Assembly (NCBI RefSeq): GCF_001650915.1
Contig: NZ_LXYO01000001.1
Location: 434,001-498,000 of the forward strand
Source: Marinobacter sp. EhC06
Lineage (GTDB): Bacteria > Pseudomonadota > Gammaproteobacteria > Pseudomonadales > Oleiphilaceae
Direction of reading: 5' to 3'
Length of the DNA: 64,000 nt
In this document: piece after piece, positions 8,807 to 18,256 of the stretch
Position numbering within the stretch: the first letter of the stretch is position 1
Layout of the letters: each line of letters starts with the position of its first letter
Notes under the pieces: model-generated
Databases searched by the model: none
What the model was told of the DNA's origin: nothing
The model's input: only the letters and a program-made list of their open reading frames with translations
Position numbers and translations under genes: made by a program

Positions 8807-9550
8807 ATGAATCAGATGATAAAGGGACTGAACTGGCTGTCAACCTTCATGGAGCAAAAGGTTAACAGCGTAAAGCAGGGCGGACTCTGCGTCGCCTGCC
8901 TTTCCCCCAACGCTTTCAATGGGTTATGCCAGCCTTGCCGGGACGATTTGCCGGTTAACCGCTGGCACTGTCGCTGCTGCGCCCTGCCCCTGGCTTATCC
9001 ATCCTCGGACCTGCTCTGTGGCGACTGCCTGAAGCACCCTCCACCCTTCGAGACGTCCTTTATTCCCTGGCGTTACCAGTATCCGCTGGATGGCATGATT
9101 GGCCGTTATAAATACAATGGCCAACGTAAGTTTGGCCGGCCGCTGATGTCGGATTTCGCCGGCTTGCTTGAGCAGGCATTACAGGATGGCAGGATCACGA
9201 GGCCAGCGGCGTTGGTGCCTGCACCAATGGATGCCCGGCGACGGCGCCGAAGGGGATTCAATCAGGCCCAGGACATTGCCGAAACTATCGCGGGCCAGCT
9301 GAACATTCCTGTAGCTACCGGGGTGGTCGAGCGCGTCCGGCGGGTTCGTGCGCAGCGGGAATTGAACCGTGAGGCGCGGCTTGCGAATCTGCGCGGGGTG
9401 TTTGAGGTCGTTTCTGAGGTGCCTGAGCGGGTCGCCATTGTGGATGATGTGGTAACGACAGGGGCGACGGTTCGGGTTTTGGCTTCGGTTCTGCGGGAGG
9501 CCGGGGCTCGTGAGATTCAGGTTTGGGCTCTGGCCCGGACACCCGGCTAG
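8807..9550 (+). CDS. comF: ComF/GntX-family phosphoribosyltransferase-like protein
   Basis: ComF-family protein, linked in other bacteria to DNA uptake; biochemical activity is unsettled. Up to 247 residues: an N-terminal zinc-ribbon with paired CxxC motifs (CVAC, CQPC, CRCC, CGDC) and a C-terminal phosphoribosyltransferase fold with the PRPP-binding motif AIVDDVVTTGAT. The first ATG (8807) lies between the bioB operator and -10 box; the in-frame ATG at 8849 gives 233 residues and is equally possible. It is divergent from bioB and shares its control region. Confidence 0.85.
   Translation: MNQMIKGLNWLSTFMEQKVNSVKQGGLCVACLSPNAFNGLCQPCRDDLPVNRWHCRCCALPLAYPSSDLLCGDCLKHPPPFETSFIPWRYQYPLDGMIGRYKYNGQRKFGRPLMSDFAGLLEQALQDGRITRPAALVPAPMDARRRRRRGFNQAQDIAETIAGQLNIPVATGVVERVRRVRAQRELNREARLANLRGVFEVVSEVPERVAIVDDVVTTGATVRVLASVLREAGAREIQVWALARTPG
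8816..8843 (-). promoter_or_regulatory. sigma-70 promoter of bioB
   Basis: On the minus strand a perfect -35 box TTGACA (8843-8838), a 16-base spacer and -10 box TATCAT (8821-8816). The -35 box lies within one half-site of the BirA-type palindrome at 8837-8868. Start point would be near 8809. Confidence 0.65.
8837..8868. promoter_or_regulatory. BirA-type operator overlapping the bioB -35 box
   Basis: Half-sites CTGTCAACC (8837-8845) and GGTTAACAG (8860-8868), again with a 14-base spacer, exactly 62 bases from the companion site. It covers the bioB -35 box and also the second possible start codon of comF (8849), so both divergent genes might respond to biotin status. Confidence 0.6.
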
Positions 9551-9579
9551 AGCGATTGACCGCATTTACCTCGGAGCAT

Positions 9580-9689
9580 GCGCCGGGCGGGATAGCCTTC
9601 CCGGGATACGCTACGAGCACATCCATGTGCGCTTGTTTCGGGCCATCCATGGCCCTCTACAATCCCGGGAAGGCTATCCCGCCCGGCGC
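9580..9689. repeat. cruciform intergenic element, copy B
   Basis: Perfect 28-bp inverted arms (9580-9607 and 9662-9689) close a 54-nt core (9608-9661) that folds into two small hairpins, CACA-TCCA-TGTG and GGCCA-TCCA-TGGCC on the plus strand; on the minus strand both loops read TGGA. It lies between the convergent ends of comF and the flavin oxidoreductase gene, where it could also act as a terminator, although no T tract follows. This is the cleanest copy in the window. Confidence 0.95.
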
Positions 9690-9710
9690 CCTCACCTACG
9701 AGTAGACTGA

Positions 9711-10820
9711 TCAGACCAGTTTTTTCTGAACCAGATCTGCGATCGCCAAACTGCTAGTCAGGCCTGGAGATTCGATACCGAAAAGGTTAACCAACCCAGT
9801 CAGGCCATGATCTTCAGGTCCCTCGATTCGAAAATCCGCAAAGCCGCCCGCAGGGCCCGCCAGCTTGGGCCGGATGCCAGCATAGGCAGGTTGAAGTCGG
9901 GCCGGGTCGAGGTGTGGCCACCATTGGCGGATGCCTCTGGCAAAGGTTTCCTGGCGGTTTGGGTCGACGGTGTAGTCTTCCGTTTCGATCCACTCCACGT
10001 CGGGGCCAAAACGGGCCTGGCCGGCGAGGTCGAGGGTGAGGTGAACACCGAGGCCTCCGGGTTCCGGGACCGGGTAGATCAGGGTTTTGAAGGGTGTTCG
10101 GCCGCTGTAGCTGAAGTAGACGCCCCTGGCGAACCACTGCCGGGGTTTGTATTCATCCGGCAGGCCGGCCCAGATTTTTGCCAGCGGGACAGCGGCGAGT
10201 CCGGCGGCGTTGACGACGTTTTTCGCTTTCAGAGTCAGCGGATGGTCGCCTCCCACGTGAAGACGATGCCAGTGGTTGTCCGATTCAGCGGCCACCACGG
10301 GCGACCGGAGGACGAGTTGGCCGCCGGCATCCTGGAGCTCGCCGAGCAAAGAGAGCATCAAACCATGGCTGTCGACGATTCCGGTTTCCGGCGACCAGAG
10401 TCCCGAACTGGCGTGGATTTCCGGCATTTCCCGGGTAATTCGGTCTGCATCATGCAGAGCCAGAGCTACACCGTTGCGCGCTGCAGCGGCCTGAATATCC
10501 CGGAGTTTACTATTCTGTGATTCGTCGGCCGCTACAATCCATTTGCCGCATTTCCGGTGTTCGACTTTATGGCTCCGGCAATATTCGTAGAGCCGCTGTC
10601 GGCCTTCAACGCACAGTTCCGCTTTCAGTGACCCTTCCGGGTAGTAGATGCCGGCATGAATGACTTCGCTGTTGCGGGAGGATATGCCCTCACCAAAGCG
10701 GCTCGCGGCTTCCAGTACAATCACTTCATGTCTGGCTCTGGCCAGGGCTCGGGCAATGGCAAGCCCAACGACACCGGCGCCGATTACAACGGTCTGGTTT
10801 TCAAGGACTTCTGTCGACAC
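9711..10820 (-). CDS. FAD-dependent oxidoreductase, L-2-hydroxyglutarate dehydrogenase-like
   Basis: Flavoprotein of the D-amino-acid-oxidase fold, 369 residues, with the dinucleotide motif VVIGAGVVGL (11-20). The stretch SSRNSEVIHAGIYYPEGSLK is typical of the L-2-hydroxyglutarate oxidase/dehydrogenase (LhgO-like) branch, and the protein ends with a matching flavin-domain segment (LTGLVNLFGIESPGLTSSLA). It would oxidise a 2-hydroxyacid and pass electrons to quinone or oxygen; the substrate is inferred from family resemblance only. It is a single gene, convergent with comF. Confidence 0.82.
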   Translation of the reverse strand: MSTEVLENQTVVIGAGVVGLAIARALARARHEVIVLEAASRFGEGISSRNSEVIHAGIYYPEGSLKAELCVEGRQRLYEYCRSHKVEHRKCGKWIVAADESQNSKLRDIQAAAARNGVALALHDADRITREMPEIHASSGLWSPETGIVDSHGLMLSLLGELQDAGGQLVLRSPVVAAESDNHWHRLHVGGDHPLTLKAKNVVNAAGLAAVPLAKIWAGLPDEYKPRQWFARGVYFSYSGRTPFKTLIYPVPEPGGLGVHLTLDLAGQARFGPDVEWIETEDYTVDPNRQETFARGIRQWWPHLDPARLQPAYAGIRPKLAGPAGGFADFRIEGPEDHGLTGLVNLFGIESPGLTSSLAIADLVQKKLV

Positions 10821-10969
10821 TTACGCTTGCCCCGGCTCAACTGACAACGCACTGAGCTTACCCCATCCTGCCATCCCTGCAAAAACCGGCCCGGGAAGGC
10901 TCAACACATTACTCGAGAGCCCATACCGGTTATACTTGCAGCCGAAAAGTAGTGCATGGAGCCCGGCTT

Positions 10970-11395
10970 ATGATGTCTGACAGGAAGCAGTTTGTTCTGG
11001 TAATGGTGGTGGCCGCCCTGTTTGTCGGGTGGCTCGGCTGGCGTGGCTTTGAGGTAATCAGCCTTAATGAGCGACTGAAATCCGATGAAGTAGTTGCCAG
11101 CTATCCCTACAAGCACCGGGTGCTCCGGGTGGAAGGTGACACTGCCATTATGAGCTCTTTGCGGTCCCACACGACATCGACCCACAAGGCCCTGAGTGCG
11201 GTATTTCCGAGCATGCGCAATCTTGGCGACAGCCATCGGGACTGGCAGCGGGCAGAACGCGAGCTGGCGCAGGTGCAGGCCCGTGCCGGGGACGTGGTTC
11301 TTGGGGCGTCTGGCATCAGCCGAATCCGCTGGGAACTGGATGAAAACTGGTACCATCTGCAATCCATGAAATCCAAATACGACACAAGGCTCTGA
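10970..11395 (+). CDS. hypothetical membrane-anchored protein
   Basis: About 141 residues from the ATG at 10970, which has GGAG nine bases upstream; a GTG at 10952 is possible. One N-terminal transmembrane helix (FVLVMVVAALFVGWLGWRGF) is followed by a soluble region rich in charged residues with a coiled-coil-like stretch WQRAERELAQVQAR. I do not recognise a family. It lies 11 bases upstream of srkA in the same direction and is probably co-transcribed. Confidence 0.65.
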   Translation: MMSDRKQFVLVMVVAALFVGWLGWRGFEVISLNERLKSDEVVASYPYKHRVLRVEGDTAIMSSLRSHTTSTHKALSAVFPSMRNLGDSHRDWQRAERELAQVQARAGDVVLGASGISRIRWELDENWYHLQSMKSKYDTRL

Positions 11396-11406
11396 AACGT
11401 CCCTTT

Positions 11407-12423
11407 ATGACCCATGACCCCACAGTTGCGGCATCCTCCCACCCCTATGACTCCCTCACGCCGGATACCATTCTGGATGCGATGGAGGAAGCCGGGTTTG
11501 CGGTAAGTGGCCGCCTGTTCGCACTGAACAGCTATGAAAACCGGGTCTATCAGGTGGGGCTGGACGAGGGGGCACCGGTCATAGCCAAATTTTACCGTCC
11601 CGGTCGATGGACCGAGGCGGAAATCCGGGAGGAGCATGACTTCACCCTGGAGCTTTTGCAGGCGGATATTCCGGTTGTAGCCCCGATGGAACTGGCTTCC
11701 GGCGACACCTTGGGGTGCCATGGCGAATTCCTGTTCGCGGTTTTTCCACAGCGTGGCGGTCAGGCGCCAGACACCAGTGTAACCGACACCCTCTACCGTC
11801 TGGGCCAGTGGCTTGGCCAGATTCACAACATTGGCGCCAAAAAACCTTTTGCGCATCGCTCCACCATGGACTTGCTTGACGGCATTGACGCCAGCAACCG
11901 GCTTCTGCTGGAAGGCGGCTGGATTCCGGCGGATCTCAGGCCCGCCTGGGACAGTCTGATCCCGGACCTGCAAAGGCTCTGTGCCGCTCGAATTGATGAA
12001 GCCGGCCCGGTGGAAACCCTGCGGCTTCATGGCGACTGCCACGCCGGCAATATTCTTTGCCGCGACGAGCAAATGCTGTTCGTGGACCTGGACGATTGCC
12101 GAACGGGCCCTGCTATTCAGGATATGTGGTTACTACTGAACGGCGACGAGTTCGAGCGCGGCGCCCAGCTTGGCGAATTGCTGGAAGGTTACGAGATGTT
12201 CCGTGATTTCAATCGTCGTGAACGCCATCTGATTGAGCCCTTGCGCTGCTACCGACAAATCGCGCACTGTGCCTGGCTGGCCAAACGCTGGGATGATCCT
12301 GCCTTTCCACGCTTTTTCCCCTGGTTTGCCCAGCCACGTTTCTGGTCAGACCAGGTTCTCTCGCTTCGGGAACAGCTATCCGCCCTGCAGTCCCCGGCCA
12401 TCACGGTACCGGGGCAGTACTGA
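11407..12423 (+). CDS. srkA: stress response serine/threonine protein kinase SrkA (YihE/RdoA)
   Basis: Aminoglycoside-phosphotransferase-fold protein kinase that in E. coli counteracts stress-induced death and is linked to the Cpx envelope response. 338 residues, near the family norm. Seen: glycine-poor N-lobe with ENRVYQV and the ATP lysine region VIAKFYRPGRW, catalytic loop LHGDCHAGNIL (Asp210, Asn215) and metal motif FVDLDD. The conserved C-terminal helical part with PFAH and RFWSDQV is present. It is flanked by two small membrane-anchored hypothetical proteins in the same direction. Confidence 0.93.
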   Translation: MTHDPTVAASSHPYDSLTPDTILDAMEEAGFAVSGRLFALNSYENRVYQVGLDEGAPVIAKFYRPGRWTEAEIREEHDFTLELLQADIPVVAPMELASGDTLGCHGEFLFAVFPQRGGQAPDTSVTDTLYRLGQWLGQIHNIGAKKPFAHRSTMDLLDGIDASNRLLLEGGWIPADLRPAWDSLIPDLQRLCAARIDEAGPVETLRLHGDCHAGNILCRDEQMLFVDLDDCRTGPAIQDMWLLLNGDEFERGAQLGELLEGYEMFRDFNRRERHLIEPLRCYRQIAHCAWLAKRWDDPAFPRFFPWFAQPRFWSDQVLSLREQLSALQSPAITVPGQY

Positions 12424-12457
12424 ACAACACTTTAAATTCGTTTGATTCGAGGTAGGC

Positions 12458-12826
12458 ATGAGCCAGAATGAGGCCCGTTACACTGTCCGCAGTCTGATCG
12501 TAACCGCACTGGTTGCGGTGATCGTTACCGTTCTTGCGCTGGAAATGAGTGGCAAGATCAGCCACAGCGACAACAAGGACCACATGCCGGTTGGCGATTT
12601 CCAGGCCATTCATGTGACCGAGGACGATCCGTTCCGGATGTCACCCAAAGCGTCGGAATTACATGCGGTCTGCGAAAATGGCTACCTGGCGATTGCCGCC
12701 GATGTGGACCCGTCGTTCCGGGGAATCCTGGTGGACTATAAAAACCGGGGTGTGCGTTGCTCCCGGCCATCACCGACAGGCCCTGCCGTTCCACCCTCCC
12801 CCGAGGTACCAGATTCCAATGGTTAA
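12458..12826 (+). CDS. hypothetical membrane-anchored protein
   Basis: 122 residues starting at an ATG with a good ribosome binding site (GAGGTAGG). One N-terminal transmembrane helix (SLIVTALVAVIVTVLALEM), then a periplasmic domain with a single Cys pair spaced widely (HAVCENG and VRCSRP) and a Pro/Ser-rich tail. No known domain recognised. Its stop overlaps the cmoA start by 8 bases, so translation is likely coupled. Confidence 0.72.
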   Translation: MSQNEARYTVRSLIVTALVAVIVTVLALEMSGKISHSDNKDHMPVGDFQAIHVTEDDPFRMSPKASELHAVCENGYLAIAADVDPSFRGILVDYKNRGVRCSRPSPTGPAVPPSPEVPDSNG

Positions 12827-13595
12827 ATCCCGAAAGCCGTCGGAGGCACCCGAGCAGGTGACGGACCGGCTGTTTGCCACAGAACGCCGGCCAGAGGATT
12901 TCCGATTCGACGCATCAGTAGCCAGGGTGTTCCCCGATATGATCCGCCGTTCTGTGCCGGGCTACACCACCATCATTCCGATGATCGAGGTCATCACCGA
13001 ACAATACGCTCAGCCAGCTTCCCACTGTTATGACCTGGGCTGCTCCCTGGGCGCCTCGACCCTGGCGATGCGTCACGGCATTTCCCATGGGGATTGCACT
13101 CTGGTCGGTGTGGATAACTCCAGCGCCATGATCGAACGCTGCGAGCATTACATTGCCCTTGACGACAGCGCCCTCCCTGTCACCCTCAGGTGCGAGGATA
13201 TTCTGGACACCGAACTGAGCAACGCCTCGGTAACCACGCTGAATTTCACTTTGCAGTTTGTCGATCCGGGAAAACGGGCCAGTCTGCTCAAGCGAATTGC
13301 CGATGCCACACTTCCCGGCGGCGTCCTGATCCTGTCGGAGAAAATCCGCTTTGAGTCCGAAGACGAGCAGGCCATTCAGACCCGGCTGCACCACGAATTC
13401 AAGCGCGCCAACGGCTATTCGGATCTCGAAATCAGCCAGAAGCGCACGGCCATCGAACAGGTACTGATCCCCGAGACACTGGCGGCTCACAAGGCACGAC
13501 TGCTGACGGCGGGCTTCAATGATGTGGTGGTGTGGTACCAGTGCTTCAACTTTGTTTCCATGCTCGCCATCAAGGCCAACCAAACCACCGAATGA
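12819..13595 (+). CDS. cmoA: carboxy-S-adenosyl-L-methionine synthase
   Basis: Converts SAM plus prephenate to carboxy-SAM, the donor for 5-carboxymethoxyuridine at tRNA position 34. 258 residues from the ATG at 12819, chosen because CmoA proteins begin shortly before the conserved FATERRPEDFRFDASVARVF; GAGG lies upstream. SAM motif I reads YDLGCSLGAST and LNFTLQFVDP is the CmoA-specific segment. Its stop forms an ATGA overlap with cmoB, the enzyme that uses its product. Confidence 0.95.
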   Translation: MVKSRKPSEAPEQVTDRLFATERRPEDFRFDASVARVFPDMIRRSVPGYTTIIPMIEVITEQYAQPASHCYDLGCSLGASTLAMRHGISHGDCTLVGVDNSSAMIERCEHYIALDDSALPVTLRCEDILDTELSNASVTTLNFTLQFVDPGKRASLLKRIADATLPGGVLILSEKIRFESEDEQAIQTRLHHEFKRANGYSDLEISQKRTAIEQVLIPETLAAHKARLLTAGFNDVVVWYQCFNFVSMLAIKANQTTE

Positions 13596-14590
13596 CCATG
13601 GCAGATTTTGACTGGAAAGCCCGATTCGGGCCAATCATCAATGAACTCGCGGAAGACGGCCTGGATCACTGGGCCACTGTACTCCGGCAGCAACTGGTTC
13701 ACCGCTTCGAAGACCGCCCCCATGGCGATCTGGACCGCTGGCAGGCTGCCCTGGACCGCCTGCCCAACCTTGAGCAGGTGGAGGCGCAGCTGGACCGCTC
13801 TGCCGTTTCCCTGAACTCCCCCCAGCCCCTGACTGAAGAGCAACAGGAACAACTGGAGCTGGGATTACGCGGCCTGATGCCGTGGCGCAAGGGGCCCTTC
13901 GATTTTTTCGGTACCCACATCGATACCGAGTGGCGCTCCGACTGGAAGTGGGACCGGGTGTCTCCGTACCTTTCAGACCTGGCCGGTCGCCGGATACTGG
14001 ATGTGGGTTGCGGCTCTGGCTACCACTGCTGGCGCATGCTGGGCGAAGGTGCCAGCCGGGTGATTGGCATCGACCCGGGGCTCCTGTTCCTGTTCCAGTT
14101 CTTCAGCGTCAAGGATTACCTCGGCGACGTCCCCGTCGATCTGCTGCCCATCAGGATGGAAGACCTGCCGGCAGATCTTGAAACCTTCGACACCACCTTT
14201 TCCATGGGTGTCCTTTATCATCGCCGCTCGCCGCTGGACCATCTGCTGGAGCTCAAGGGAACACTACGCCGGGGTGGCGAGCTGGTGCTGGAAACGCTCG
14301 TGGTGGAAGGCCCCGAGGGCTTCAGCCTGATGCCCGAGGATCGCTACGGTCAGATGCGAAATGTCTGGTTCCTGCCCAGCTGCGACACACTGCTGCGCTG
14401 GCTCGACCGCACCGGCTTCCGCAATGCCCGGATGGTGGATGTAACCGAGACCACCACCGAGGAACAGCGCAGTACTGACTGGATGCGCTTCAATTCCCTG
14501 CAGGATTTTCTGGATCCGGACGACCCTTCAAAAACCGTGGAAGGATACCCGGGCCCACTTCGGGCCACCGTGATTGCCGAGAAGCCCTGA
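13592..14590 (+). CDS. cmoB: tRNA U34 carboxymethyltransferase
   Basis: Transfers the carboxymethyl group from carboxy-SAM to 5-hydroxyuridine 34 of tRNA, widening wobble decoding. 332 residues. Motifs seen: PWRKGPFDFFGTHIDTEWRS, SAM-binding RRILDVGCGSGYHCWRM and the catalytic region SMGVLYHRRSPLDHL. The start at 13592 gives ATGA overlap with cmoA; a second in-frame ATG follows at 13598. The frame is open further upstream inside cmoA but family length argues against that. Confidence 0.95.
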   Translation: MTMADFDWKARFGPIINELAEDGLDHWATVLRQQLVHRFEDRPHGDLDRWQAALDRLPNLEQVEAQLDRSAVSLNSPQPLTEEQQEQLELGLRGLMPWRKGPFDFFGTHIDTEWRSDWKWDRVSPYLSDLAGRRILDVGCGSGYHCWRMLGEGASRVIGIDPGLLFLFQFFSVKDYLGDVPVDLLPIRMEDLPADLETFDTTFSMGVLYHRRSPLDHLLELKGTLRRGGELVLETLVVEGPEGFSLMPEDRYGQMRNVWFLPSCDTLLRWLDRTGFRNARMVDVTETTTEEQRSTDWMRFNSLQDFLDPDDPSKTVEGYPGPLRATVIAEKP

Positions 14591-14595
14591 ACACG

Positions 14596-14632
14596 AAAAA
14601 ACCGCCGTGCCTTTCGGCAGGGCGGTTTTTTT
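14596..14632. terminator. bidirectional terminator between cmoB and purA
   Basis: AAAAACCGCC (14596-14605) pairs with GGCGGTTTTT (14621-14630), with A and T tracts on both sides, so it can stop transcription from cmoB on the plus strand and purA on the minus strand. Confidence 0.88.
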
Positions 14633-14644
14633 ATCCGTCAGCGA

Positions 14645-15949
<1,305 letters not shown>

Positions 15950-16022
15950 TCAATGCGGCTGCCCCGAAGGACAGGCGTTTCGCAAGTTTACCTGTAAATG
16001 AATTCACCGAGGCCCGGGGGCA

Positions 16023-17204
16023 TCAGCCCAGCGTCTGCACGACCCATTGGCCGTTCTGTTTAATCAGCTCCCGGTCACAGCCTCTGACGGCCGGATTCAC
16101 ACCCTCATCTTCTGGCAGGGCCCGGACAACGGTTTCCGTCATTCTCAGACCGGAGATCACGCCCTCCAGGGCCGGGTCGTCATCCGCCGGTGCCCAGACA
16201 GCGCCCGCTTTGCGTGCCACCCGTTCTCCGAGCGAGACCAGTGACCGTATATCGAGACTGAACCCGGTTGCCGGGCGGGCCCGGCCGAAATCACTGCCAA
16301 TGGCATCATAACGACCACCCTTCGCCACGGAATCACCATGGCCAGGCACATAGGCCGCAAACACAAGCCCGGTGTGGTAGTTGTAGCCGCGGAGCTCACA
16401 GAAATCGAACCCGAAACTGATGTCCGGATAGTCCCGGCTCAACATGTCGGACACCCGCCCGAGCTGATCGAGTGCGGCATCAAGACTGTCGGACGCCCCC
16501 TGCAGGATCCGGCGCGCTTCGCTTAAGGCTTCGGGACCACCGCTGACACGGGCAAGCTCTCGCAGGCGAGCGCCAGCTGAACCAGAGGCGCATTGACCAA
16601 GCAGTTCGTTAAGCTCGGGAACCGATTTGCGGGCCATGGCATCGAAAATGGCGCTCTCAGTGTCCCTGTCAAAATCCGCCTCGCCAATCAGGCTCTCGTA
16701 GATGGCCACATGGGCCAGATCCAGATGGATACGCGGCAAACCGGCCACCCGGAGTGTTTCCAGCATCAGGCTGATCACTTCCATATCCGCCGCTTCCGAG
16801 CCACTGCCAAACAGTTCGCAGCCGGCCTGGATGGGGGTGCGACCTGTCAGCATGTGCCTTGGCCGGGTATGGAGTACGTGACCTGCATAGCACAGGCGGG
16901 TGATCCCTTCCTGACCCAGTGTATGGGCATCAATGCGGGCGGCCTGAGGCGTCATATCGGCGCGCACACCCATCATGCGACCTGTCAGTTGATCGGTCAG
17001 CTTGAAGGTCTGCAGCTCCAGATCATGCCCGGTTCCGGTAAACAGGGATTCGAGATATTCGATGAGCGGTGGGATTACCAGCTGATAACCCCAGCGCTGG
17101 CAGGTATCCATTACATCCCGACGCAGGGATTCGATCCGTCCGGCCAGTGGCGGCAGAATATCCTCTACCCCGTCTGGCAGTAACCAGCGATCAGATACTG
17201 TCAT
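16023..17204 (-). CDS. hisZ: ATP phosphoribosyltransferase regulatory subunit
   Basis: Catalytically inactive histidyl-tRNA-synthetase paralogue that activates and gives histidine control to short-form HisG, first enzyme of histidine synthesis. 393 residues with class II synthetase motif 1/2 remnants (LPDGVEDILPP, VRADMTPQAARIDA, GCELFGS) but without the anticodon-binding domain of HisS. HisG is not in the window. It lies upstream of purA. Confidence 0.95.
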   Translation of the reverse strand: MTVSDRWLLPDGVEDILPPLAGRIESLRRDVMDTCQRWGYQLVIPPLIEYLESLFTGTGHDLELQTFKLTDQLTGRMMGVRADMTPQAARIDAHTLGQEGITRLCYAGHVLHTRPRHMLTGRTPIQAGCELFGSGSEAADMEVISLMLETLRVAGLPRIHLDLAHVAIYESLIGEADFDRDTESAIFDAMARKSVPELNELLGQCASGSAGARLRELARVSGGPEALSEARRILQGASDSLDAALDQLGRVSDMLSRDYPDISFGFDFCELRGYNYHTGLVFAAYVPGHGDSVAKGGRYDAIGSDFGRARPATGFSLDIRSLVSLGERVARKAGAVWAPADDDPALEGVISGLRMTETVVRALPEDEGVNPAVRGCDRELIKQNGQWVVQTLG

Positions 17205-17280
17205 GAGATTCCGTTGTCCGTTATATCCGCTCCGGCGCAGTCGGCGGGGGGATCACACAGGATTTAAGGCGGCACTCGTT

Positions 17281-17326
17281 AAAAAGCCCGACACAAAACC
17301 GCCAGAATTTTACACGGTTGTCGGGC
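17281..17326 (-). terminator. second tandem terminator downstream of hflC
   Basis: On the minus strand GCCCGACA (17326-17319) pairs with TGTCGGGC (17293-17286) over a 25-nt loop and ends in TTTTT. It backs up the stronger hairpin at 17331-17362. A further GCCCGACA on the minus strand (17372-17365) could pair with the same partner, giving an alternative fold around the first hairpin. Confidence 0.6.
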
Positions 17327-17330
17327 ACAA

Positions 17331-17362
17331 AAAAACCGGAATACCGAGGTATTCCGGTTTTT
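17331..17362 (-). terminator. Rho-independent terminator of the nnr-hflC gene block
   Basis: Near-perfect palindrome: AAAAACCGGAATAC and GTATTCCGGTTTTT flank a four-base loop, with a long T run on the minus strand, 17 bases after the hflC stop codon. Confidence 0.9.
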
Positions 17363-17378
17363 GCTGTCGGGCTCCGAT

Positions 17379-18254
17379 TTACTGGGCGCCCTGGGGGTCG
17401 TTCAGGAATTTCATGAACGCGCTGTTGGAATCGATCACCATGATGTCATCCTTGCTCATGAAGGTGTTGCGATACGCCTGCAGACTGCGATAGAAGCTGT
17501 AGAATTCCGCGTTGGAGCCATAAGCATCGGCGTAAATTCTGGCAGCCTCACCATCACCTTCACCCCGGGTTTCTTCTGACTGGGCGAAAGCTTCTGCAAG
17601 AATTACGGTTCTCTGGCGATCTGCATCAGCCCGGATACCTTCGGCCAACTCACGACCACGGGAACGGAATTCCTGGGCCAGCTTCTCACGCTCGGTCGCC
17701 ATCCTGCGGTAAACGTTTTCACTGACCTGCCCGGGGAACTCGATGGCCTTGACCCGGATATCCAGCACCTCGATACCAAATTCGCTCTGGGCTGTCTGGT
17801 TTACCCTGTCCCGGAGGGTATGCATGAGCTCATCCCGCTGGCCGGAAACCACTTCAACCATGGTCCGGATACCGAACTCGTCACGCAGCCCGTTATCGAC
17901 ACGGGAGGCAAGCAGAGACTGGGCACGGAACTCATCACCACCGGTTGCCCGGTAGAATTGGTCCACATCCCGGATCTTCCAGGCAATATAGGAGTCCACA
18001 TCCAGCGGCTTCTTCTCCACGGTCAGATACTGCCGCGATGGCAGATCCATGGTCAGAACCCGGATATCGAATTCACGTACCTGGTCGATGACCGGAACCT
18101 TGAAATGGATACCCGCCTGGATGTCGGTTTCTACCAGCTCACCAAACCGGAGCAGAACACCCCGATGGGTTTCCGGAATGATGTACACACTGGACAGCAC
18201 CAGCAGGACAACGATAAGGGCGCCTGCAAGGCCCACTACACCTTTAGGTCCCAT
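17379..18254 (-). CDS. hflC: HflC, protease modulator subunit
   Basis: Inner-membrane SPFH/band-7 protein that with HflK forms the cage around the FtsH protease and modulates its activity. 291 residues: one N-terminal transmembrane helix (GLAGALIVVLLVLSSVYIIP), band-7 domain, and coiled-coil region with the GEGDGEAARIYADAYG motif typical of HflC. Starts two bases after the hflK stop; the last gene before a tandem terminator. Confidence 0.97.
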   Translation of the reverse strand: MGPKGVVGLAGALIVVLLVLSSVYIIPETHRGVLLRFGELVETDIQAGIHFKVPVIDQVREFDIRVLTMDLPSRQYLTVEKKPLDVDSYIAWKIRDVDQFYRATGGDEFRAQSLLASRVDNGLRDEFGIRTMVEVVSGQRDELMHTLRDRVNQTAQSEFGIEVLDIRVKAIEFPGQVSENVYRRMATEREKLAQEFRSRGRELAEGIRADADRQRTVILAEAFAQSEETRGEGDGEAARIYADAYGSNAEFYSFYRSLQAYRNTFMSKDDIMVIDSNSAFMKFLNDPQGAQ

Positions 18255-18256
18255 AA

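Noticed and set aside
9580..9689. Integron attC site as explanation for the cruciform elements
   Set aside because: attC sites keep their ends and vary in the middle; here the middle is conserved and the arms vary. No integrase or cassette array is present.
9510..9710. Open frames inside the cruciform elements, also 29203-29514 and 63264-63476 on the minus strand, with partly similar peptides
   Set aside because: Their resemblance follows from the repeated DNA core; they have no ribosome binding sites and overlap real genes.
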